64,000 nt of DNA. It comes from Candidula unifasciata. Its lineage: Eukaryota; Mollusca; Gastropoda; Stylommatophora; Geomitridae. The notes below the pieces were generated by a model. The model was not told the origin of the DNA and did no database searches. It worked only from the letters and a program-made list of their open reading frames with translations. This document shows positions 15,101-27,100 of this stretch, in pieces. Location: NCBI GenBank assembly GCA_905116865.2, contig CAJHNH020008572.1:434001-498000 (forward strand), given 5' to 3'. A program made the translations under genes and the position numbers. The number at the start of each line of letters is the position of its first letter. Position 1 is the first letter of the stretch.

Positions 15101-18100
15101 GTAATAATTTCTTCTTCTAGATTGGGAATGATGTCAGGATTTGGTCTATTTAATATTTCCTTGAAATGTTCTGCCCATCGCTTTGTTTGTTGGTAGTCGG
15201 ATTGCAGTAGTTTACCCTGCTTGTCTTTAATGAGTGTATTTAGTGTAGGTGAGTGATTGCACAGTTGTTTCATAATATGGAATACGGCTTTGTTGTTTCC
15301 AATCTTGGCAGCTGTTTCAGCATCGGAGGCGAGGTCGTGTATGAAGTTCTGTTTGTCTTTCCTTGCATTTGATTTCACTTCTTTGTCTAGCGTGCTGTAT
15401 TTTTCGTATGAAGATGTGTCTTTTTTGGATAAAAGTGTTAATTTTGCTTGTTTCCTTTCTTGGATTTTAGACCAAGTGTTGTCGCTTAGCCACTTCTTTT
15501 TCTGCTTTTGTACATAACCAACTGTGTTTACTGCAGCGTTCGTCAGTGTGTTCTTGAAAAAGTCCCAATTTTTGTCTATGTTATTTGTAGTGTCCGCATT
15601 ACTAGTTTTGGTTACATAAGTGGTGAGTATCTCTGCGCTTTGATGATCTTTTGACAAAAGGGCTTGTAAGTTTATTTTCTTATTTCTGGGTGGTTTAAGT
15701 AGAGACTTGAGTTTAATTTTTAGTTTGGTAATACAAAGATTGTGATCACTGCCAATATCAGCTCCCCTGTAGGCTCTAACGTCTTGCACTGATGTACGGA
15801 ATTTGGCGCTGATGCAAAAATGATCTATCTGGTTTTTTGTTATGTTATCTGGCGAAATCTAGGTTATTTTATGTATGTCTTTGTGTGGAAATAAGGAGCT
15901 TGCTACTGTTAGATTTGCTATTGCACAGAGTTCAATTAGCCTCTCTCCGTTTTGATTCATATCTCCTGGGCTGTGTACTCCCATATATTGAATAGTCCTT
16001 CCGTAGATATATAGTTCGTTTGTTGTTGAGGAGTCCAGCTGTGAGAAACCTATATAAATCGCTCCTAGATTGATCCTTCTTGGCGTATGGTGTCAATATG
16101 TATGATAGGACACATTTTCTGAGCCTGTTTAAGCTTAATAGTTGACCACTTCATTGCGCTTCATCGCCCCAACTGCTGTAGTTAGGGACTAGAATTGTGT
16201 ACGTCACTTCTACTTAGTCCGTTTGAGTGGTTAGATGTGTTTCAGCAATGTGGCCACTTGACCTTTAATAAAGCATCTTTGTTCTCTTTTTTCGTTTGCG
16301 GGATTGAGCTTTCCTAAAAAGTATATATATATATATTTGTGCTCAGTGCCTGTATGTGTTTGCAAGAAAAGGTAAGCAGAATGATAACGCAAATCTATTT
16401 GTCTACGATCGCCTGTGACGAGATACGATAGCAATGCTAGTAGGAATGCACTTTCAGCTGAAATTTCTTCATGAATTCTTCTAGCCTGTGTTCTAAACCT
16501 ATTCGGATCAATCAATCCACCTGTCTGGAGTGTCATTATTGTCTTGATAAACTTATATGATCTGTTATGATATTTTAATTGGTCTCTGAACTTGATGAGT
16601 TGGTTAACCGTTGAGAACGGGCAGTGCTATCCTAGGAAAGCATGACGTCACATCCGCTGTTGCTAGGAGCTAGTGTAACCACAACAAGCTCAGCCTTTGG
16701 AAATGCTTTTGGAGTCTATTCTTCTATATTGTTGTTGTATCCATCTCGTCTACCTTATTTCAACAGGTTATAGATGGAGGGATGGGGACTGATAGAGATA
16801 TGACTGGCTTTTGCTACGAAACAGGATTCAGAAACTGTTGGAGTTAATAGAAACGTCGGTCTAGCTTTGGTGCTTACTCTGAGAAACTGTAAGGGCTCCT
16901 GAGATGTATAAAGTCAACCTTAATGGTGTAGACTAGTCCACATTTACCTCGGAGTATTTAAGACAGGGGAGGAATGTGATTAGCGGAGTACATTAGGTGA
17001 GGTTTGCTTATGTGTGTAGCCTTGCTGTTTGCATGCGCCCGTGTGGTAGTCCAGTTCTCCAGCTAACTGGCAACTGAGGAGAAACCTACTCGTATTGACC
17101 TGTCATTGTCTGCTATGCCAGGCTATTTGTGAAGCCAATGTCAACACGTCTCCAGGAAGGATTGGTTGTCTTTCGATCGGTCCCTGGGGAGAATCATCGT
17201 CCTCCAGAGACACTCCGAGAAACGAGACGTTACAGAGACCCTCTATCTGGCACACTGAGGGGCTGTGGGATCTGGAGCAGATAAGTCTTTAGAGCTAAGG
17301 AACACTTTGGCAGCCATAATCCAAATGTGCTCTCGTAATCTGTCTCTACTCTCCAAACAATGATGAGTCAGGAAATGGCTGCGGCAACATAAGGAGACCC
17401 ATTCTCTAGTCTCAATTCTTCGAAGACTTGAACCATCATTCTGGTTCTCTGTGTTCCACATTTCATCTTTCTTTATATCAGTGAAATTATTACAGAATGT
17501 TTTTTGTTCACAAGGTTTCTTTTCTTGAAAAGTTGTCACGTTAGAACCATTTGTCTCTGTCAGAAATGAATTCATGTCTTGTCAGACTCACTGTTGTTTA
17601 TATATTTGACTGAGTTAACGTTGTTTACCAGTCTGGGGGCAAAATTAGTAATGACGTCTGGCCGAGTAATACCCAAGAGTTTGTATTAACCCTGATGAGT
17701 CAGAGCTCAAGTCACCTCATTCCTGAGAAAGGCTGAATGGATGTTTGAACTGAGGACTCGGCCTCTAGACAAGCGAGAGCCGCCATTCAGAACACCCCTA
17801 CCTCAGAGCACCTGAGGATTATGTGAAAGTAATCCGGAAGTAAAGGTGCGTGACGAAACTGCCATACGACAAACAGCTTGACACCAGGCAACACTAGCAG
17901 TAACATCCAAGTGCCCCCCCCCCCCCCCCCCCCCCCCATCCCACACTTCCCGCCATATTCCAAGACAACTAAGAAAAAACAGCCCAACCTTCCATCATCG
18001 GTGCAGTCTCCATAAACACAAAAACAGAACCCACAACAACTAAGAGGAAACAGCCCAACCTTGTGTCTCCTGTACAGTCTGCTGACCCACCAGAGTTTCT

Positions 18101-21100
18101 CCTCCTGCCATGGAATGAGCCAGCAGTGTGTCCGTGTTGGCCAAGGATGATGACACCACTACTGTTCCTTGTGGGAGATCCGCCCCAATCTGGGACAGGT
18201 CTGCAGTCAATGTGGGTTGAAGGCCACCTGGAGTGATGGTGATGAACCCAGTCTGCTGAAGCTGCTGCAATATGTTGGCATCCACATGCAGCTAGGTTGA
18301 GAAGATAGTTCCATTAACACACAGTTCCTTGAATTATCATCATTTTATATATACAGTAAAAGTAAAAAGTTAAAGTTGGGAGATGTGAACCAGTGTCACT
18401 GCACACGGTTATAAACCATAAATACTCTGGCACCACTACGGACAGCTGATAAGAAACTGTCCGCCTGTGTCGCCATCCATAAGCAACTCCATAGCTACAG
18501 CAAAGTTCCTTCATTTATCCCAGAGCGTTAACTCTGGTACCCATTACCTACAGGCTGGGTGAACCCCGGGTACCGTCCCGTTTCAAACACCGGCCATGGG
18601 CTATATATATATAGTGTTGCTCTCAAGTTGGTGGCATATCTTCTGAAACAACCAAATCATTGGATGGCTATTTGCAGTTTTTCTAGGATATATAATGTTC
18701 AGCAGTTTACAATTTTTTTCTAACAATTGAGGCTAAAACCTTTGTTGCCATCAACATACAATTGCCTTCTGTCAAACTGCCGGTAGCTAAATTCAACCTT
18801 GTATGCCAGAATTATTAAACTGTGTTCATAATTTCTTAGCCCTAGATGCCAACTGGTTATTGTCATCACACATGGAAATGATTTACAGAGATGAAGATTT
18901 CAGTATTAATATAGATTCATTAACAAACAGTGAAGATCCGCTGACACAGGTAGCTTCATAGATTGACAAAGATGTAGATTCACAAAGAGAGAAGCAAGTT
19001 CACAGAGATTTACATTCAGAGATGTAGATTCACAAAGAGAGAAGCAAGTTCACAGATGTACATTCACAGAGATGTAGATTTACAGATATATAGATTCATA
19101 CAGATGTATACGAACATAGATGTAGATTCATAGACAAGATATTTAGATTCACAAAGATGTAGATTTATAGACAAGATATGTCAATTCATAGAGATAAAGA
19201 TTCAGGTAGAAGTAGATTTACAGGGATGAAGATTCATGCAGATATATAGGGTTGCAGATTCACAGAGATGTAGATTTAAACTGATTTAGATTCATACAGA
19301 TGTACATTCACAGAGTTACACATTTATATACACACAGATTCATTTACATCTAGATTCATAGACAAGAGATGCAGATTCATAGAGATCTAAATTCATAGAC
19401 AGGTACATTCATATACATGTAGATTTATGCAGATGCAGATTCATAGTCAAGAGACATAGATTAATAGACATGATTCATAGACAAGTGATGTAGATTCATA
19501 GAGATGTTGATTCATTTACATGTACAATTACAGACACAAGATGGAGATGTAGATTCATAGTTAAAAGATTATTCACAGAGATGTAAATTCATAGACAAGC
19601 AATGTAGATTCATACAGATTCATACAAAGATAAATATATTAACAGACAAAGATGTACATTTACAGAGATGTACATTTACAGAGATGTACATTCACAGAGA
19701 TGTACATTTACAGAGATGAGATGTACATTTACAGAGATGTACATTTACAGAGATGAGATGTACATTTACAGAGATGTACATTTACAGAGATGAGATGTAC
19801 ATTTACAGAGATGCACATTTACAGAGATGTACATTTACAGAGATGCGATGTACATTTACAGAGATGAGATGTACATTTACAGAGATGTACATTTACAGAG
19901 ATGTACATTTACAGAGATGTACATTTACAGAGATGAGATGTACATTTACAGAGATGAGATGTACATTTACAGAGATGTACATTTACAGAGATGCGATGTA
20001 CATTTACAGAGATGTACATTTACAGAGATGTACATTTACAGAGATGAGATGTACATTTACAGAGATGAGATGTACATTTACAGAGATGAGATGTACATTT
20101 ACAGAGATGAGATGTACATTTACAGAGATGAGATGTACATTTACAGAGATGAGATGTACATTTACAGAGATGAGATGTACATTTACAGAGATGTACATTT
20201 ACAGAGATGAGATGTACATTTACAGAGATGTACATTTACAGAGATGTACATTTACAGAGATGAGATGTACATTTACAGAGATGAGATGTACATTTACAGA
20301 GATGAGATGTACATTTACAGAGATGTACATATACAGAGATGTACATTTACAGAGATGAGATGTACATTTACAGAGATGTACATTTACAGACAGAGAGGAA
20401 CAATTTGCAGACAGAGAGGAACAATTTGCAGACAGAGATAAAGATTTGCAGACAGAGATAAAGATTCAGACAGACAGACAGGAAGATGTCACAGAAAGAG
20501 TTGCTGCACATGCACAGACTGCAAACTTACTGCCTGCTGTATCAAGCTGGAGTCCAGGCTGGTCAGCTGGAAGCTCTGACCCAGCTGACCCATGGGAGTG
20601 CTGAAGTGGAACTGTATGGTGCCATCCAAGCCTTGCAGCACCTGTCACAGACAAGCAAGCAGCACATCACACACACATTACACCAGATGTTGTCCACTGA
20701 GGCTTTCACTCAAGCAGCACATCACACACACACGTTACACCAGATGTTGTCCACTGAGGCTTTCACTCAAGCAGCACATCACACACACACGTTACACCAG
20801 ATGTTGTCCACTGAGACTTTCACTCAAGCAGCACATCACACACACGTTACACCAGATGTTGTCCACTGAGACTTTCACTCAAGCAGCACATCACACACAC
20901 GTTACACCAGATGTTGTCCACTGAGGCTTTCACTCAAGCAGACATATCATCATTCATTCTTATTCTTTTCTTGTATTTCAGTACCCCCCACCGCCCCCCC
21001 CCCCCCCCCAAAAAAAATATCCAATATTCACTGCTTTTTTTATGTGTGTATCATAACTGATTTTCACATATGATGAAGCAAAAGATGTGCGTTCAGACAT

Positions 21101-24100
21101 GTGTCCCTGGACACCACAAGGGAAGCAAATATTACTAACACTGAACTCCCATGCATGTCCTAAGAGGCAATTAAGGAGAGGGCAGCCTTATGTTATTTGG
21201 TGCTTAGATGTGTTCTCACTAAGCTGTTACTTGTCCATCACTCACTTCCATACTCTCCACACAATATTTTACCCTGTGAGTTCCGTGGCCTAGCTCTAAC
21301 AAGCATGTTGTAAACAGATAGCTTAATTAAGGGTGTGTGCCATTTTGTTTTCATTTTACAGTGCATGTGCTTCAGAAGTGAGCAACCAACAATCAGATCT
21401 ATAAGTAAAGTAAAGGACCCTTTTCCACGCCTTTCAGGCGGACTGGGTATATAGGGCTAGACCTTTATTTTATACACAAACAGAACAAGATGGGTGATGT
21501 GGTCAGCATCACGCCAGCCGCCTTTACTTCACGGGACTGCACCCGGTACCCACTCAAGGCTGGGTCGACCTGAGAGCCAAGCTCATTTTTCAAGAAAAAA
21601 AGTCCAGCTCTGCCAGGGAGCGAACCCATGAACTTCCGATCCACATGCAAGCGTCTAGCCGCTACGCCACGGTGACTCCCAATAGTTAGATCTATACATG
21701 CAAAAACTCCAGTTCTGGAACAAGATCAGAGTCCAGAATTAGACAAACAACCAGAACTTTCTGCCAGAGTTCACAGTGCTGTAAACACTAACAAGAATAC
21801 ATCAGTACGGACTCCACATAGCTCCAGAGACCTGGCTTCCAAAAACTCAGATCTGCTGCATACAAAGTGCTCAGCTAGCAACCTAGCAGACTTGTTCTGA
21901 CCAAAGCTATCTACATCTCTTTAGTATACCCTCCATCTGTTGTATTAAGGTGACCAGATATTTCCAACCAAATTACTTCCATGACAATTAATCCATTTAC
22001 TGTACTTGTCTGGAGTTGATTGTCATTTCTGATTGCAATAAATTGTATTTTCCCACTAAACCTTTCATTTTAACTTTCTGCTTCGTATATTTGCATCCGA
22101 AAATGTGTGACATATTCTACAGTCCCCATCTTCTTCCTTTTTTTCAAATTCCTTGAATGCCTTGCAGTGCCAGAGCAGAAAGAGATCTCTGGAATGGTCT
22201 TTCTGTTCACTTCATATTTAGTACTTTTTAAGAGTCTCCGATATTTCCACGGTCCATATTCTACATGATCGATCTCTTGCTCTGCTACTGTTCTATCTGT
22301 TGCTAATCTTGTTACATGGCCAAACTATTGATTCTCTTGTCTACCGGTAGAGTTCAGCATTAGATCTGTGCTGGTTCTCCTCCTGATATCATTGTTCCTA
22401 ACTCAATCATTCCTTGTTACACTTAGCATGATACGTAACAATCTGTGTTGTGACTAGGGCTGTACTGAATATTCGCTTCGGGGCCAAATAGTGGACCTAA
22501 TAACTATTCAGTATTCGGCCGAATAGTTGCGGTCGGGCCGAATACGAATAGTGGTTACCTTACACGCGTTTCTGGACTGGCTCAAAATAAACATGTCAAG
22601 ATTTCCCACCTTGGTTCATACTGTCAAGCGTGATCTGTGTGCACCACCTACGAGCGTACCAAGTGAACGTCTGTTTAGTTCCGCTGGAAATACCTTCAGT
22701 GAGACAAGAAGCTGCCTTAATGCTGTCAACATGGAACGATTTTTATTTGTTGAAAGCTAATGCAGCTTTCATGGATTAACTAAGCTGTCAGTGACAATTT
22801 ACAAGTTTAGTTACTTGTTATAAAACTAAAAATGCTTTCATTCCTATGTATTAGTTACCACAGACTGGCTGACTGAAGGATGCAAAACATGAAATGTTTT
22901 TAAATGTTTACTATTCTGTACTACATTTTGTGAAGTAAAATTTCAGCGTACATTTGACATTTTGGATGTTTTTTTTTTTTTTTAAAGATCTATTTTATTC
23001 ACTATTAGAAAGTGGAAGAATGGGAATCAGTTTGAATAGTGGGAAGACAGAAGTGATGGTGGTATCAAAGAAACAAATTATTCCTAAGTGTGTAATAAAA
23101 GTCAATGGTTTTATTTTGGGACAAGTACAGAAATTCAAGTATCGGGCTAACATCAGATGGAAGATGCATTACTAAAATAAGAAACAGAATAGGACAGGCA
23201 AAAACTGCATTTTATAAAATGAAGAAGATCTTATGCAATATATCTTTGTCACTGAAGGTTGGAAAAGAATTCTTGCTTGCTACATACATCCAGTTTTAAC
23301 ATATGGCTGTAAGTCCTGGACAATCGGTTGGCAGGCCAAACAATTTCTGGAGGCCTCAGAGATGTGGTTTTACAGAACAATGCTTACAATACCTTGGACA
23401 GCCAAAAAGAGCAGCCAAGAGGTTTTGAAAGAGGCGGGAGCCCGAAGACAACTTATCACAGACATCAGAAGGAGACGATCATCATTTTTCGGCCATGTTA
23501 CGAGAAGAGGGAAAAAAGAACATGTTGTGACCACTGGAAAGATATGTGGAAGGAGAGATAGAGGAAGATAACAAGATAAGATTCTTGACAGTCTTGTTGC
23601 ATGGCATGAAGGTGTGTCAGCACACAAACTAATACATGCTGCAGGAGATCGCAGATTGTGGCGAGGTGTAATCGCCTATGCCAGTTGGCTAAGCATCTGA
23701 TGATGATAATTCACTATTCATATTCGTATTCGGCCGAATAGTTGGTCCAGCTATTCATATTCGGCCTAATAGTGAAAATCACTATTCGGTACAGCCCTAG
23801 TTGTGACTATTTTTATTCTGTCTTCTGAAGACAGTGTCCATGTTTGACACTGATAGCACAGTGTTGGCAAGAATACTGTGTCAAACAGTGCACTTTTAGT
23901 GTTTATATTTATGTGCTTGGATTTCAATCTTTTCTAAAGCCCCAAACAATCCTCAAATGCCCCAAGATCAAATGCACCAATGTCATAGCAGTGTAACAAT
24001 CAAGATCAGCCGACATAACAGCAAAAAATAGACACCTGAGGAGGCAAGCCTGATGGATCGCCGGCGCTGCCATCACTGACAGTTAGCTGAACTGGCATGA

Positions 24101-27100
24101 TAGCTTGTCCCTGCAGCATGGACTGGTCAACACTGATGACCTGGTTAGCCATGGACTGGTCAACAACTTGAGCATTCAGGGCCTGCTCAAGACCAACAAC
24201 CTGCAACAGACAGACAATTTACTTCTTTCAAAACACATCTTCCCCTGGTTCTCTGTTCTGTCTTTCAGCAGACTGAGAAGAGCTACAACAATTTAGTGAC
24301 AGGAACTCATTTCTATCCACCTATATGAAATTCCTGGGCCACCTACAGCAAACTAACACTTGCATATCAACAGCCCCTTTTCTAGTGTTCCTTCTTCTAT
24401 CATTGGCAGTCAAATATCTGATGACCAAGGGATATTGACTTTTGAATCTAATCTGTGCATATGATGTTAGACAACAGCTACTGCCCGAAACACTACCATT
24501 ACGGTCTGAGTTTACCACTTTTGTGATGTCCATAGGTAAATGGGGGGGGGGGGAGGAGGGGGTAGAGCTGAGGATTTAGCGTTGCTTAGCTAGTGCTGTC
24601 ACTAAGGGCATTAACAAGGGTTTGAACAAGGTCACAAGGTCATTGTGTTCTTAACCGTATGGCCAGCCACTCCTCATCAACAGGTACAAATGCAATAAAA
24701 TGGCACTATTCACCTTGTGTCTTTCCCTAATAATTGGGTACCCAAAGCTTGGATGACCACTAAGCACACTGTATCTCTGGGGTCCACACAGACAATGTTC
24801 AGGTGAAAAACAGCTAATTTACATATGGACTGCTTGAACCATCAATCAGTCAGGTGCCATCTCCACAACAAAGACTGGCTGCAGTGGATCTCCAGTATCC
24901 TCTGTCTCTTGATTGTAGGCTCTCTCATCCATCTCTTTATGTTGTTCTCAAATTTCTATCACTGTCTACTTCTTGCTCTTAACAATTCTCTCCAGTATTG
25001 TTTTTAAAGGTGTATTATGTCTTTCAAAGTAGTCTAAGTATTAAAGTAGTCAAAGTATTTCATTTGTTATTTCTTTCAAAAATTCTATCTTTATCTGCAG
25101 TCTTTCCAAACATCTGTATTTTTTTTTTTTTAAATCATGAAACACAACTTATTCTTTTCAATATCCACATTTCCACTGCCTCTCATCCTCCCGGCTGTAT
25201 ACTCACTCAAACACTGCCTCTCATCCTCCCGGCTATATACTCACTCAAACACTGCCTCTCATCCTCCCGGCTGTATACTCACTCAAACACTGCCTCTCAT
25301 CCTCCCGGCTATATACTCACTCAAACACTGCCTCTCATCCTCCCGGCTGTATACTCAAACACTGCCTCTCATCCTCCTGGCTGTATACTCACTCAAACAC
25401 TGCCTCTCATCCTTCCAGCTGTATACTCAAACACTGTCTCTCATCCTCCCGGCTGTATACTCAAACACTGCCTCTCATCCTCCCGGCTGTATACTCACTC
25501 AAACACTGCCTCTCATCCTCCCGGCTGTATACTCACTCAAACACTGCCTCTCATCCTCCTGGCTATATACTCACTCAAACACTGCCTCTCATCCTCCCGG
25601 CTGTATACTCAAACACTGCCTATCATCCTCCTGGCTAAATACTCAAAGACTGCCTCTCATCCTCCTGAATGTACACTCAAACACTGCCTCTCATCCTCCT
25701 GGCTGTATACTCAAACACTGCCTCTCATCCTCCTGGCTGTATACTCAAACACTGCCTCTCATCCTCCTGAATGTACACTCAAACCGCACACAGAGCCACA
25801 TTTTTTCATACAATACAGTGGCTCCTGGGTAAACTCAGTCTTAAATGGGGACGGTAAAGTCCTGGGAAGTAAAAGCAGCCATTGTGATGCTCACCATACC
25901 ACCATTGAGGACTGATTGGTCTATGCAAACTTGAGTCTAGCTTGATGTGCCACTGGTACGTAAAGAAACCTCTACTTTACATTATTTTATAGGTTTCTTG
26001 TTCACAGTTTTAACTGCTTTCCTGTCATTGGCAGTTACCCTGCACCAGCTCTGTGGGACTGTTTTCTGTAAATGAAATATAACCTTCTAGTCTATATTCA
26101 CATCTCCAGGGCCGAGTTAAACTATATACTTGTTCTGTTCCTTGTCCAGTCAATCAATGGTTATCTGGTCCAATTACTTTGAATGAATCTTCTATTTTTC
26201 TTCTTCGTTCACAGGCTGTGAATTATGGCGGAAGGTCCGGTTAATCGTCCGCTTGGACTTTTGGCTTTTACCTGGACCTGAGTTTTGCGTGTACAACCGT
26301 TTTGTGTTCCCTGCCTCACGGGCAGATGTACTCCGACTTTGATGGAAGACGTCAGCCGTATTTCTAGGATGACTGTGGCCATTGTTTTGTGTGGGTCGAT
26401 ACGTTGCCTGATTTGTGTGGTGTCCTCTTTGTCGCCTTCTCTGCAGGTGTTGCCCCCGGAGTATCCCTTTAGGGCAGCCCCTTGTGGAACGGTTGGCCCT
26501 CAAATGAAGGCAGGGGCAGATCATGGGCATTCCCCGCCATCCAAGGAGGCACATGGCGCTCTGGTTCTGGGCTCACCCAAGGGATCATCACGTCCTGAAC
26601 ATAACTGCTTAACCTCACAACCGTATAAGGCCTCCCGCTCGACAAGGGCTGCGCCCTCCAGAGATCAGCAGGGAGCAGCCCGCAGGTTCTGGACTTTTGT
26701 GACCACAGGAATAGGTACATTCTTTTTCTTTGCACGTTACATATCTTTGACGAGCCATTAGCACGACAGAATTTAACATTCTGGCTGAATCAAATGTAAT
26801 CAACAGTTACTTGGTAAAACTATTCTGGCAGATTAAAATGTAATCAACAGTTACCTGGTTACACTATTCTGGTGAATCAAATGTAATAAACGGTTACCTG
26901 GTTAGCAGAGGTATTCTGTGCTACAGGCTGCTGGCTACTTGTGAGTATAAACATGTGTGGCTGCACATTGTTCTCCTGTGATGAAGTTAACAATGACTGT
27001 GAGGGAAGTTTCTGCATCTTCTTCTTTGGCACTCCTTCAGCTGTCAAATATGAATGAGAGAAAACATAAAATCTCTATGAAAAGTGGCAGAGAAAACAAG

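Larger units (their letters stand above)
22455..23799. mobile_element. hAT-type transposon, 1345 bp, TIRs and 8-bp target duplication
   Basis: The ends form an inverted repeat: TAGGGCTGTACTGAATATTC at 22455 against a right end whose reverse complement is TAGGGCTGTACCGAATAGTG. The element is flanked by a perfect 8-bp duplication, GTTGTGAC, at 22447-22454 and 23800-23807. An 8-bp duplication is the hAT hallmark. Subterminal CGGCCGAATAGTTG motifs occur at both ends. It contains only the transposase C-terminus and a LINE fragment, so it is non-autonomous. Intron 24. Confidence 0.9.

Noticed and set aside
22455..23799. Autonomous transposase gene in the hAT element
   Set aside because: Only ~75 C-terminal residues remain; no DDE core or BED finger in either strand.
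25137..25832. ORFs of 230-300 codons at 25.1-25.9 kb
   Set aside because: Repeat-unit frames from the 34/38-bp minisatellite in intron 23.
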